This document shows, piece by piece, positions 36,340 to 45,125 of a DNA stretch of 64,000 nt (its first letter is position 1; every line of letters starts with the position of its first letter). Source of the stretch: Porphyrobacter sp. (lineage in GTDB: Bacteria > Pseudomonadota > Alphaproteobacteria > Sphingomonadales > Sphingomonadaceae); contig WGLN01000008.1 of NCBI GenBank assembly GCA_016125555.1, positions 62,001 through 126,000 on the forward strand. The letters run 5' to 3'. Position numbers and translations under genes: made by a program. The notes under the pieces are model-generated. The model searched no databases. It was given only the letters and a program-made list of their open reading frames with translations, and was not told the DNA's origin.

Positions 36340-37104
36340 TCAGGCCTTCGTGGGGGCCGCGGCCGGCTTGGCGGCGGGCTTGGCCGCCGGAGCCGCCTTC
36401 ACCGCGGGACGCACCGCGCCGTCCGAGTTGATGTAGGCGAGGATGTCGGTCGCGAAGCCGTTGAGCATCTCGGCGATGCGACGGTTGCGCGACTGCAGCC
36501 AGTTGAACGCGAGCACCGCGGGCACCGCCACGAGCAGGCCGATCGCGGTCATGATCAGCGCTTCGCCGACCGGGCCGGCGACCTTGTCGATCGAGGCCGA
36601 ACCGGCGATGCCGATCTTGATCAGCGCGCGGTAGATCCCGATCACGGTGCCGAGCAGGCCGACGAAGGGCGCGGTCGCACCGACGGTGGCGAGGAACGGC
36701 AGGCCGCCCGCGAGCACCGCGTTAATCGAGTCTTCCGAACGCTGCATCGTGCCGGTCATGTAGTCATGGGCTTCGAGGCTGTCGGTCATCTTGCCGTGGT
36801 CTTCCTGGGCCTTGATCGCGTCATCGGCGAGCTGGCGCCAGGCGCTGTCCTTGTCGAGCTTGGCGGCACCTTCGCGCAGGGTCGGGGCGCGCCAGAACGA
36901 GCTCTGCACGGTCTTGTACTGCTTCATGATCTTGTTCTGCTCGAAGAGCTTGGTGAACAGGATGTAGAACGAGCCGACCGACATGATGATCAGCACGGTG
37001 AGGATGGTCCAGGCGACCGGGCCGCCCTGCTTCATGGCGGCGATGAAGCCGAACTCGTTCTGGGGCACGTCGGCGGCGGCGGCCGCAAGGGTGTAAAGGT
37101 TCAT
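36340..37104 (-). CDS. exbB: ExbB/TolQ-family proton channel protein
   Basis: A 254-residue MotA/TolQ/ExbB-type membrane protein with three helices: one at about 29-53 and two at about 145-170 and 190-215, where the conserved TxxPFVGLLGTVIG and GEALIMTAIGLLVAVPA motifs line the channel. The C-terminus has an Ala/Pro/Lys repeat tail. The N-terminal 27 residues may be periplasmic. Second gene of the tonB operon. Confidence 0.94.
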   Translation of the reverse strand: MNLYTLAAAAADVPQNEFGFIAAMKQGGPVAWTILTVLIIMSVGSFYILFTKLFEQNKIMKQYKTVQSSFWRAPTLREGAAKLDKDSAWRQLADDAIKAQEDHGKMTDSLEAHDYMTGTMQRSEDSINAVLAGGLPFLATVGATAPFVGLLGTVIGIYRALIKIGIAGSASIDKVAGPVGEALIMTAIGLLVAVPAVLAFNWLQSRNRRIAEMLNGFATDILAYINSDGAVRPAVKAAPAAKPAAKPAAAPTKA

Positions 37105-37177
37105 TGCGAGTAGTCCTCTTGAAAGAAAGTTCCTGGTGGTCGCGGCCTCTCCTCAAGACCGAGACCGGATTGGTCCG

Positions 37178-37852
37178 TCAGTTCAAACGATAGGTGATGC
37201 GCGTGGAATAGGCACCCGTGGTCGGGTTGCCGGCATCATCGAGCGCCGGCTCGAAGCGCGCATAGCGCTCCATCCCCTGGCACGCGGCCGCATCGAGAAT
37301 GTCCGAGCCGCTCGAGGCGGTCACCGAACAGCCCGTCGCACGGCCATCGGGGGTGACGGTGACGCGCACGCCCACGGTCCCTTCGATTTCCTCGCGCAGC
37401 GCGCGGGCCGGGTAGTTCTCCTGGATGCGCGCCGCCCAGCTGCGCTCGTTCTTGGTGCGTGCACCCCGGGCCTTGGACGGCGCGGGCGGCGGAGCGGGCG
37501 GAGCAACCGGAGCCGGCGGCGGAATCCGCAGTGCCGGCGGAGCCGGAGGCGGAATCGTCGGCTGCGTCTGAATCTGCGGCGGTGCCGGCGCGATGTTGAT
37601 CGGCGGCGGCGGCGCAACCGGCGGCGGCGGCGCCACATCCTGCGGCTGCTCCGGCGGCGGCTCGTCCGGCTCCTCCGGCGGCGGCGGCGGTTCCTCGATG
37701 TCGATGGTGGTGACCCGTTCGATCTCTTTCTTGATGGCGGAGATGGTCAACCCGAAGACGAGCGCAAGCAGGATGCCGGCATTGATCGCGACCGCGATCA
37801 CGATGCCGACGAGCTTGCTCCCGGTCATTTTTTGTTGGTCAGCGTAGGCCAT
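37178..37852 (-). CDS. tonB: TonB energy transducer
   Basis: A 224-residue TonB protein: cytosolic N-terminus, single transmembrane helix (about 14-38), a Pro-rich periplasmic spacer of about 90 residues with Pro-Glu and Pro-Pro repeats, and the C-terminal domain that contacts TonB boxes (YPARALREEIEGTVGVRVTV, in two strands). It couples the proton motive force to outer-membrane receptors. First gene of tonB-exbB-exbD-exbD. GAGAAAG lies eight bases before the ATG. Confidence 0.93.
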   Translation of the reverse strand: MAYADQQKMTGSKLVGIVIAVAINAGILLALVFGLTISAIKKEIERVTTIDIEEPPPPPEEPDEPPPEQPQDVAPPPPVAPPPPINIAPAPPQIQTQPTIPPPAPPALRIPPPAPVAPPAPPPAPSKARGARTKNERSWAARIQENYPARALREEIEGTVGVRVTVTPDGRATGCSVTASSGSDILDAAACQGMERYARFEPALDDAGNPTTGAYSTRITYRLN

Positions 37853-38235
37853 CCAGTCGCTTTCTCTCCAATTTCACGCCGGACGATGCGTCCGACACAA
37901 TTCCTGCCCACCGGCCAAGCGCACCGGCAGGCAGATCCCGTGGATTTCAGTCCTCCCACGCCGGGAGGAAGGGCGGCGAGCGCGCCAGGCGCGTTCCGCA
38001 CGTCTTCATCCCGACTGGCATGCCCCGGACCCGAATCGCAAGTGCGAGAACGGACAGGGCACAACCATGCTCAACGCGCAGGGAATGTCCCCAACCCCGC
38101 ACGGCCAGCACCCGGGCTTTAACGGGCAACCCCTACCCAATCAAACGCTTTATCGGTTCAGGACGAATTCACTGCGCGCAATGTCCAATCGCCTTTGCTA
38201 CAAAGCACGCAATATCCGGCTAGGCAAGGGCAGTG
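37853..38235. promoter_or_regulatory. 383-base divergent intergenic region with hairpins
   Basis: No gene is seen between tonB and the exported protein at 38236. The region holds three perfect short hairpins: CGGACG-ATG-CGTCCG (37880-37894), TCCTCCC-ACGCC-GGGAGGA (37951-37969) and CGCGC-CAG-GCGCG (37981-37993). The first two would be in the tonB mRNA leader. The right half (38120-38230) is less GC-rich and probably contains the promoter of the exported protein. A Fur site was looked for and not found. Confidence 0.5.
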
Positions 38236-39129
38236 ATGCAGGAACAGATTAACGACAATTTAAGACCTTTTTTCAAGTCTCTGGCGGGCCTCGCGCTGGC
38301 GGTCGGCGGCCTTGCCGCGGCACCTTGCGCGGCGCTTGCGCAGCCTGCAGGCGCACCCGCCGCGGCGGCGCCAACAGGGCCGACCTATGCCGATCTTGTG
38401 ACCCTTTCCGAGGCTTCGGACCTCGTGATCCGGGTGCAGATTCGCCGCCAGACCGCGCTCAAGCCGGAGCGCGCGCCGGGCCTCGCACCGGGATTCGCCC
38501 GGCTCTACATCGAGGCGCAGACCCTCGCCCTTGTCGCCGGGCGCCTGCCGGTGGGGGCGAGCATCGCCTACCTCGTCGACGTGCCGCTCGACGCGAAGGG
38601 CAAGGTGCCCAAGCTCAAGAATCGCGAAATGCTGCTGTTCGCCGACAGCGTGCCGGGCCGCGCGGGCGAAGTGCGGCTGGTGGGGCCGGGTGCGCAGCTC
38701 GCCTGGACCCCCGAGCTCGAGGTGCGGCTGCGGCCGATTCTCACCGCGCTCTACGCGCCCGAGGTGCCGCCGCGCATCACCGGCGTCAGCGATGCACTGG
38801 CGGTGCCCGGCACGCTGGCGGGCGAATCCGAGACGCAGATCTTCCTTGCCACCGAGGACCGCTCCCCGGTCTCGCTCACCATCCTGCGCCGCCCCGGCCA
38901 GCGCCCGCAATGGGGCGTCTCGTGGGGCGAGATCATCGACAGCGCGGCGCGCCCGCCCGAGCCCGAGAGCCTGCGCTGGTATCGCCTCGCCTGTTCGCTT
39001 CCCGACCAGCTGCCGAGCAACGCCAACCTCGCGCGGGACCCCGAGGCGCGGCGGCTGGCGGCGCGCGACTATGGCTTCGTGCGCGAGGCACTCGGCCCCT
39101 GCGAGCGGCGGATCACGCAGGGCGGGTGA
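38236..39129 (+). CDS. Exported protein of unknown function
   Basis: A 297-residue protein with a signal peptide (to about residue 34, ending ALAQP). The rest is alpha/beta and contains no motif I recognise; TYADLVTLSEASDLVIRVQI near residues 48-67 and a final part rich in Arg are the most distinctive. Proteins of this style are common and uncharacterised in Sphingomonadales. The ATG at 38236 has AAGGG six bases upstream; a GTG three bases earlier is also in frame. Followed after 68 bases by hom, possibly co-transcribed. Confidence 0.72.
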   Translation: MQEQINDNLRPFFKSLAGLALAVGGLAAAPCAALAQPAGAPAAAAPTGPTYADLVTLSEASDLVIRVQIRRQTALKPERAPGLAPGFARLYIEAQTLALVAGRLPVGASIAYLVDVPLDAKGKVPKLKNREMLLFADSVPGRAGEVRLVGPGAQLAWTPELEVRLRPILTALYAPEVPPRITGVSDALAVPGTLAGESETQIFLATEDRSPVSLTILRRPGQRPQWGVSWGEIIDSAARPPEPESLRWYRLACSLPDQLPSNANLARDPEARRLAARDYGFVREALGPCERRITQGG

Positions 39130-39197
39130 GGCTTTTGCCGCCTTGACCGCGCGCGGGCGCAGGTTAAGCGCCGTTGCCGCTATCAATGGAGGCCCGC

Positions 39198-40517
39198 TTG
39201 ACCACTTCCGCCCTTCCGCCGCTGCGCATCGCGATCGCCGGGCTCGGCACGGTCGGCGCGGGCGTGATCCGGCTGCTCGCCACCAATCGTGATCTCATCG
39301 CCGCGCGCGCCGGTCGCGCCATCGAGGTGGTGGCGGTGAGCGCGCGCGACCGCGGGAAGGACCGCGGAGTCGACATCGCCCCCTTCGCCTGGGAGGACGA
39401 CATGACCGCGCTGGCCCGGCGCGACGATGTCGACGTGGTGGTCGAGCTGGTCGGCGGTTCGGACGGCCCGGCGTTGGCGCTGTCGCGCGCGGCGCTGGGC
39501 GCGGGCAAGGGGCTGGTGACCGCCAACAAGGCGATGATCGCGCATCACGGGCTGGAACTCGCCGAAAGCGCCGAGGCCAACAGCGCGGCGCTCAAGTTCG
39601 AGGCGGCGGTGGCGGGCGGCATCCCGGTGATCAAGGGGCTGCGCGAGGGCACCAGCGCCAATGCGCTGACCAAGGTCTACGGCATTCTCAACGGCACCTG
39701 CAATTACATCCTCTCGACCATGGAGCGCAGCGGCGCGGACTTCGGCGAGGTGCTGGCCGAGGCGCAGCGATTGGGTTTCGCCGAGGCCGACCCGGCCTTC
39801 GACATCGAGGGGGTGGACGCCGCGCACAAGCTCGCCATCCTCTCCGCGATCGGTTTCGGCACACGGGTCGATTTCGCGGGGGTGCGCGTTTCGGGCATCA
39901 CCCGCGTGCGCGCCGCCGACATCGCCCAGGCCGACGCGCTGGGCTTCGTGATCCGGCTGATCGGCGAGGCGGATGTCGAGGACACCGCGCAAGGCCCGCG
40001 CCTGCTTCAGCGGGTGCGCCCCTGCCTCGTCGCCAAGGGCCATCCGCTCGCCTCGGTCGACGGCCCCACCAACGCGGTGGTCGCCGAGGGCAATTTCTCC
40101 GGACGCCTGCTGTTCCAGGGCGCGGGTGCCGGCGACGGGCCGACCGCGAGCGCGGTCGCCGCGGACCTCATCGACATCGCCCGCGACGAGGTGGGTGCGC
40201 CCTTTTCGATCCCCGTGGCGCAGCTCGCCGCGCTGCCGCCCGCCGAACCCGGGCACCGGCCCGAGCGCACCTATCTCCGCTTCATGGTCAAGGACCGGCC
40301 CGGGGTGCTCGCCGAGATCACCGCCGCGATGCGCGACGGCGATGTCTCGATCGAGAGCCTGATCCAGCAGGGCCGTTCGCAGAGCGGCGGCGAGGTGATG
40401 GTGGCGATGGTCACCCACGAAGGGCCGGAGCGCTGCGTCGCCAAGGCGCTGGCGCTGCTCGAAGGGTCGGAGAGCCTCGCCGGCGAGCCGCTGGTGCTGC
40501 CGATCCTGCCGCTCTAG
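39198..40517 (+). CDS. hom: Homoserine dehydrogenase
   Basis: A 439-residue enzyme that reduces aspartate semialdehyde to homoserine, on the path to threonine and methionine. The Rossmann loop GLGTVGAGV is at residues 15-23, and NKAMIAHHG, GILNGTCNYIL and AHKLAILSAIGFG are conserved catalytic-domain segments. A C-terminal ACT domain (DRPGVLAEITAAM, about 365-377) suggests feedback control by threonine. I prefer the TTG at 39198 because GGAGG lies five bases upstream; an ATG at 39186 is in frame but overlaps that ribosome-binding site. Converges with the next gene over a shared CTAG. Confidence 0.93.
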   Translation: MTTSALPPLRIAIAGLGTVGAGVIRLLATNRDLIAARAGRAIEVVAVSARDRGKDRGVDIAPFAWEDDMTALARRDDVDVVVELVGGSDGPALALSRAALGAGKGLVTANKAMIAHHGLELAESAEANSAALKFEAAVAGGIPVIKGLREGTSANALTKVYGILNGTCNYILSTMERSGADFGEVLAEAQRLGFAEADPAFDIEGVDAAHKLAILSAIGFGTRVDFAGVRVSGITRVRAADIAQADALGFVIRLIGEADVEDTAQGPRLLQRVRPCLVAKGHPLASVDGPTNAVVAEGNFSGRLLFQGAGAGDGPTASAVAADLIDIARDEVGAPFSIPVAQLAALPPAEPGHRPERTYLRFMVKDRPGVLAEITAAMRDGDVSIESLIQQGRSQSGGEVMVAMVTHEGPERCVAKALALLEGSESLAGEPLVLPILPL

Positions 40518-41170
40518 TTCTTCTTTTTCGGCCGCGGCGGCACGGTTGTCTTGATGCCCGCCGCCTCGCGCCGGGCGCGTTCCTCTTCCTCGGAGAGTTC
40601 CTCGTTCTGGCCGAGCGGGGGCAGGCCGCGCGCGATGCGGTCGGCGTCGGAGCCCGCGGGCGCCTTGGGCAGCGCCTCGACGTCGATGAACAGCGCCGGG
40701 GGCGGGACCCCGCCGAAGCCGATGCCCTTGCCGTTATCGGGAATGCCGAAGGCATCCGGCGCGCGCGGCGCATCCTTGAGCATGGTTTCCTGCGCGTAAC
40801 GCTTCTGCGTCTCCTCGCGGCTGCCGCTGAGCGGGGTCTCGCCCTCGTCGCCGACCTGGCGGCAGACCACGATCTCGCCGCTGATCGTGCCGGCATCGGC
40901 GCGGTCGACGCATTCCTTCGCCTGCGCCTGGTTGACCTCGCCGCGCGGCACGGTGACCATCAGGTTGATGCGCGGCTGCGCGGGCGGCTGCTCCTGCGGA
41001 GCGCTGGCCGGTTCGGGCGGAGTGGGAGCGGGGGGTGTCGCGACGCTGTCATCCTGCGCGGCCAAGGGCGCGGTGCCGACCAGCGCGAGCGCGGATGCCG
41101 CAAGAGCGGACAGGGCGATACGAAAACCCGACGCGGCGGGTGCGGCATTGCTCGACAAACCCGTCTCCAT
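40514..41170 (-). CDS. Exported protein of unknown function
   Basis: A 218-residue protein with a signal peptide (about residues 1-38, ending TAPLAAQ) and a Pro/Ala linker. The core has the pattern KECVDRADAGTISGEIVVCRQ with two cysteines, seen in many uncharacterised sphingomonad exported proteins, then a Gly/Pro-rich part and a charged C-terminus ending in three Lys and Asn. No enzymatic motif is visible. Start at the ATG 41168-41170. It overlaps hom tail-to-tail by four bases. Confidence 0.7.
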   Translation of the reverse strand: METGLSSNAAPAASGFRIALSALAASALALVGTAPLAAQDDSVATPPAPTPPEPASAPQEQPPAQPRINLMVTVPRGEVNQAQAKECVDRADAGTISGEIVVCRQVGDEGETPLSGSREETQKRYAQETMLKDAPRAPDAFGIPDNGKGIGFGGVPPPALFIDVEALPKAPAGSDADRIARGLPPLGQNEELSEEEERARREAAGIKTTVPPRPKKKN

Positions 41171-41247
41171 CCGCTTAAGCGCCGGGGCGATCCGAAGTCT
41201 GGCCCCGGACCTTGCGGGCACCAGAGCGAAAAGAGGCTGAATTGCGC

Positions 41248-42264
41248 ATGAACTCCCTCAGCGATACCGACGTCCTCGCAGACAGGCAAGCCATGACCGA
41301 AAACGCGATCCAGCGTGTGCTGGTGCTCGAGATGGTGCGCGTCACCGAGGCCGCCGCCATCGCCGCGGCGCAGCTGGTCGGGCGCGGCGACGAGAAGGCG
41401 GCGGATGCCGCGGCGGTCGAAGCCATGCGCCGCGCCTTCGACAATCTCTATATCGACGGCACCGTGGTGATCGGCGAGGGCGAGCGCGACGAGGCCCCGA
41501 TGCTCTACATCGGCGAGAAGGTCGGCATGGGCAAAGGGCCCAAGATCGACATCGCCTTGGACCCGCTCGAAGGCACCACCATCACCGCCAAGGCCGGCCC
41601 CAATGCGCTCGCGGTGCTGGCGGCGGCGGAAGAGGGCTGCCTGCTCAACGCGCCCGACGTCTACATGGACAAGCTCGCGGTCGGCCCGGGCTATCCCGAG
41701 GGGATCATCGACCTCGCCAAGTCGCCGACCGAAAACGTCAAGGCGGTCGCGGCGGCCAAGGGCGTCGATCCCTCGCGCATCAATGTCTGCGTGCTCGACC
41801 GCCCGCGCCATGCCGAGCTGATCGCCGAGCTGCGCGCGCTGGGCTGCGGCGTGGTGCTGATCGGCGACGGCGACGTCGCGGGGGTGATCGCGGTGACCGA
41901 CGAGAACACCACGGTCGACATGTACATGGGCCAGGGCGGCGCGCCCGAGGGCGTGCTTGCGGCCGCCGCCCTGCGCTGCGTCGGCGGTCAGTTCAACGGC
42001 CGGCTGGTGTTCCGCAACGAGGACGAGAAGGCCCGCGCGAGGAAGTGGGGCATCACCGATCTCGACCGCATCTACAAGCTCGAGGATCTCGCCAGCGGCG
42101 ACTGCATCTTCGCCGCCACCGGGGTGACCTCGGGTTCGCTGCTCGACGGGGTGAAGCGCCGCCGCAAGCCCACCGGCGAGGTCTACATGACCACCGAAAG
42201 CGTCGTGATGCGCGCGTCGTCCGGCACGGTGCGCTGGATCCGGGGCGAGCACCGGGTCGGTTAA
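41248..42264 (+). CDS. glpX: Class II fructose-1,6-bisphosphatase
   Basis: A 338-residue GlpX-type enzyme of gluconeogenesis that hydrolyses fructose 1,6-bisphosphate in the cytosol. The metal sites are in GEGERDEAPML (residues 76-86) and DPLEGTT (105-111). TVDMYMGQGGAPEG is the conserved substrate loop and TTESVVMR a late motif. A start at 41293 is also possible; I use 41248, which has AGAGG upstream. Divergent from the exported protein with 77 bases between starts. Confidence 0.94.
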   Translation: MNSLSDTDVLADRQAMTENAIQRVLVLEMVRVTEAAAIAAAQLVGRGDEKAADAAAVEAMRRAFDNLYIDGTVVIGEGERDEAPMLYIGEKVGMGKGPKIDIALDPLEGTTITAKAGPNALAVLAAAEEGCLLNAPDVYMDKLAVGPGYPEGIIDLAKSPTENVKAVAAAKGVDPSRINVCVLDRPRHAELIAELRALGCGVVLIGDGDVAGVIAVTDENTTVDMYMGQGGAPEGVLAAAALRCVGGQFNGRLVFRNEDEKARARKWGITDLDRIYKLEDLASGDCIFAATGVTSGSLLDGVKRRRKPTGEVYMTTESVVMRASSGTVRWIRGEHRVG

Positions 42265-42358
42265 TCGACCGGCGAGGAACGGGCCGCCGCGCTCGGTGTG
42301 ACTTGCCCCCGCCTCGAAAGGGCGCTGTAAGGGAGGTCCATCGCCGGGGGGCTCGATC

Positions 42359-43588
42359 ATGCAATCACGACTTGCCGGAGCGGACGGGCTTCGTGCCTTG
42401 GCCTGTCTGCTCGTCGTCTTCCACCATCTTGCGCTGCGCACCGGTTTCGAAGCGGGCGAAGTCGGTCCGGACTGGCTGGTGCCCTTCATCTCCAACGGCG
42501 GTTTCGGGGTCGTCATCTTCTTCGTGCTTTCGGGTTTCCTGCTCGGGCGTCCGTTCTGGGTCGCGCTCGAGGCCGGAGACCGATTTCCGTCGCTGCGCAC
42601 CTACGCGCTGCGCCGGTTCGCCCGGATCACCCCGGGATTTCTGGTCGCGCTTTGCGCATCGCTGGCGATCGCGCTCCTCTATGAGCAATCGCGCCTGGAC
42701 GGGATGACCCTGCTGCGGTTCCTGCTGGGAGCCACCTTCCTGAGCGCCTTCTATGCCCCGGCGATCTTCCCCTCGGAGGTGAACGGGCCGCTGTGGTCGA
42801 TCTCGTTCGAAGTGTGGTCCTACCTGCTGATGCCGCTCGCCTTCGCGGCGATCTTCGCGCTGCCGAAAGTGGCGGCGCGCCGGGCCGGGCGGCTGGCGCT
42901 GTGGCTGGCGGTGATCGCGGCGGCGGTTGCGCTGCACGTCGCCTATATCCGCTTCCTTCCCCGCCCGGCGCCACCGCCGTTCGGGTCCGAACCCTTCACG
43001 CTGATCGTGCTCGGCAAGGTGTTCGGGCAGTGGTTCAGCATCTTCGGGATGTTCGCGATCTTCGCCATCGGGGTGTTGGCCGCAGGCTTGCAGGTGATCG
43101 CGGCGCGGCGTCCCGGCGCCTGGGCGGACCTGGTGGCGGCCGCCTGCCTCGCCGGCGCCGTGTGGATCTGCGCCGATTTCGACCGGTCCGGCTATCCCGG
43201 CGCGACGCTGAACGGCATTTTCGGGCTGCCTTACAACCAGTACCCGCTGTTCCCTTCGCTGATCGGGGGATTTCTCGTCGCTGCACCTTCCTCGCGCTGG
43301 CTCGGGCATCTGCTCGACCGCCAGCCGATGCGCTACCTCGCGACAATCAGCTTCGGCATCTACATCTACCACATGGTGATCCTGTTCATCGTCGCCGATG
43401 CGCTGTTCGGCCCCGATGGCAACGCGACGACCGGCGCCGGTCTTGCCGCGATGATCGGCTTGGTGCTCGCCGGGGCGATCGCGCTGGCGCATGTCTCGTG
43501 GCATCGCCTCGAGAAGCCGGTGATCGAATGGGCACGGCGTTTCGAGCATCGTGTGCCCCGCGCGCCTGCTGCCGAGCAGGCGTTCTAG
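42359..43588 (+). CDS. Acyltransferase 3 family membrane protein
   Basis: A 409-residue membrane protein with about ten helices, of the OafA/YrhL acyltransferase family that acetylates sugars of surface polysaccharides or other acceptors. The N-terminal ADGLRALACLLVVFHHL carries the catalytic His of this family, and FFVLSGFLLGRPFW and NGPLWSISFEVW match the conserved loops. No SGNH domain. Its stop (TAG at 43586-43588) shares CTAG with the stop of sorB on the other strand. Confidence 0.86.
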   Translation: MQSRLAGADGLRALACLLVVFHHLALRTGFEAGEVGPDWLVPFISNGGFGVVIFFVLSGFLLGRPFWVALEAGDRFPSLRTYALRRFARITPGFLVALCASLAIALLYEQSRLDGMTLLRFLLGATFLSAFYAPAIFPSEVNGPLWSISFEVWSYLLMPLAFAAIFALPKVAARRAGRLALWLAVIAAAVALHVAYIRFLPRPAPPPFGSEPFTLIVLGKVFGQWFSIFGMFAIFAIGVLAAGLQVIAARRPGAWADLVAAACLAGAVWICADFDRSGYPGATLNGIFGLPYNQYPLFPSLIGGFLVAAPSSRWLGHLLDRQPMRYLATISFGIYIYHMVILFIVADALFGPDGNATTGAGLAAMIGLVLAGAIALAHVSWHRLEKPVIEWARRFEHRVPRAPAAEQAF

Positions 43589-43932
43589 GCGCCTTCTCGC
43601 GCGGCGGGCTCTTCCGCCTGCGCCTGCACCGCGACCAGATAGTCGAGGATTTCAGGCACCGCCGCCTCGTCGACGGGCGCCTTGTAGACCTCGCGCATCT
43701 TGGTGACGATTCCCGCCCACTTGTCGCGCGCGAGCTTGGGCTGCTGGAGCATCATCGACGGCGAATGGCAGGCCGTGCAATTGGCGAGCACTGCATCGCG
43801 GCCTGGGGCTTGCGGCAGGTCGAGCGAATCCTCGGGAAGGGTGATCGCGGCATCGGCGAAGGTCACCTCGGACCCGCGTCCGCACCCGGCCAGCGCAAGA
43901 GCGATGATGGCAAGAAGTGGCGCGTGTTTCAT
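43585..43932 (-). CDS. sorB: c-type cytochrome subunit of sulfite dehydrogenase
   Basis: A 115-residue lipoprotein-type c cytochrome. The lipobox LALAGC places the lipid-modified Cys at residue 17; the heme site is CTACH (residues 52-56), and Met79 in KMREVYK is the likely distal ligand. It should accept electrons from the molybdenum subunit and pass them to cytochrome c or the oxidase. It overlaps sorA by ATGA and is the last gene of the leftward operon. Confidence 0.88.
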   Translation of the reverse strand: MKHAPLLAIIALALAGCGRGSEVTFADAAITLPEDSLDLPQAPGRDAVLANCTACHSPSMMLQQPKLARDKWAGIVTKMREVYKAPVDEAAVPEILDYLVAVQAQAEEPAAREGA

Positions 43933-45125
43933 GAAGCCCTCAGCGTGATGCGTTCGATGACATTGCGGGCATAGCCGCCCGGGTTCCAGGCGAGCCGTTC
44001 GGGCTGCACTGCCCCCTTCACGTTGGCGGCGCGCACCCCGATCCCTGCAAGGTCGCCGGTGACCGCGGGCAGCGTGACTTCCCAGCGGCGGAAGGCATAG
44101 GGCCCTGCGTCCGGCCCCATCGTGCAGGGCCGATCCGCACCCGCGCCGACCAGATCGACCCGCGCAAGGCCCGCGTCGCCGCCGAAGGCGATCCCGCGCA
44201 GGGTCAGCGGCCTGCCGCGCGCCACGCTGTCGCCATCGGCATGGCTGGTGATGAAGGCGCGCGGCGGCATGGTGGTGATCGGCACCATCGTGACCTCGCC
44301 GCTGGCGGGCGTCACCGGCTGCGTCGGCACCCTGTAGCCCTTGGCCATGAAGAAGCTGTCGTCCTCGCCGGTCAGCACCTCGATGGTGCTCAGCATCTTG
44401 ACCCAATAGGTCGAGAACCAGCCCGGCACGACGATCCGCAAGGGATAGCCGTTGAGCAGCGGCAGCGGTTCGTCGTTCATGCCCCAGGCGACCAGCACGT
44501 CGTCGCGCATGGCGATCTCGAGCGGGATCGACTTCAGGAATTGCGGCGCCCCGTCGGTCAGCGGCACGTCGAGCCCGGCGAAGCGCACCCGCTTCGCCCC
44601 CGGCGCAACGCCTGCCTTGGCGAGCACGTCTCTGAGGCGCACCCCCGTCCATTTCGCGCAGGCCACCGCGCCGTTGCCCCATTGCGCGCCGGTGACCCGC
44701 GTGTCGGACAGCCCGCGCCCGTTGCCCGCGCACTGGTTGACCGCGACCACTTCGACCCTCTCGCCCGCGCCGACCACCTCGTCGAGCGTCAGCGACGCCG
44801 GCCTTTCCACCGCGCCGCCCACCGTCACCCGGTGCGCCGCGGCATCGACGCGGGTCGGCATTTCCCAGTGCCAGCGCACGAAGTGGCGGTTGTTCGGGGT
44901 GAGCAAACCCTCGTCGAACACCGCCATCGGGGTTTCGAGCAGCGGTGCGCGGATACGCTGGACGATCATCTCGCCCTTGCCGGGGAACTGCGGATCGAGC
45001 GGCCTGAGGCTCGGCCCGCCGGGCAGGCCGAGATCGACCAGTTTCCGTGCGAGCACCGGCCCCGCCAGCGCCGCGCCGCCTGCGCCGGCGAGCAGCGCGC
45101 GGCGGCTCAGTCGTCCTTCGTTCAT
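43929..45125 (-). CDS. sorA: Molybdenum sulfite dehydrogenase catalytic subunit
   Basis: A 398-residue periplasmic molybdopterin oxidoreductase of the sulfite oxidase family, which oxidises sulfite to sulfate. A Tat-type leader (RLSRRALLAGAGG) is followed by the molybdenum domain with NNRHFVRWHWEMP and the Mo-ligand Cys132 in VNQCAGNGR, then the dimerisation domain. SoxC and SorA share these features; a single monoheme partner downstream favours SorAB. In this operon the substrate is probably sulfite released by the flavin monooxygenase. Overlaps its upstream gene by ATGA. Confidence 0.9.
   Translation of the reverse strand: MNEGRLSRRALLAGAGGAALAGPVLARKLVDLGLPGGPSLRPLDPQFPGKGEMIVQRIRAPLLETPMAVFDEGLLTPNNRHFVRWHWEMPTRVDAAAHRVTVGGAVERPASLTLDEVVGAGERVEVVAVNQCAGNGRGLSDTRVTGAQWGNGAVACAKWTGVRLRDVLAKAGVAPGAKRVRFAGLDVPLTDGAPQFLKSIPLEIAMRDDVLVAWGMNDEPLPLLNGYPLRIVVPGWFSTYWVKMLSTIEVLTGEDDSFFMAKGYRVPTQPVTPASGEVTMVPITTMPPRAFITSHADGDSVARGRPLTLRGIAFGGDAGLARVDLVGAGADRPCTMGPDAGPYAFRRWEVTLPAVTGDLAGIGVRAANVKGAVQPERLAWNPGGYARNVIERITLRAS

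Noticed and set aside
36340-37104. Flagellar motor protein MotA
   Set aside because: It has the ExbB/TolQ three-helix pattern and is flanked by tonB and exbD; no flagellar genes are near.
43585-43588. Shared CTAG between acyltransferase and sorB stops (also hom/exported protein at 40514-40517) as a functional signal
   Set aside because: Overlapping convergent TAG stops arise easily because CTAG is palindromic.
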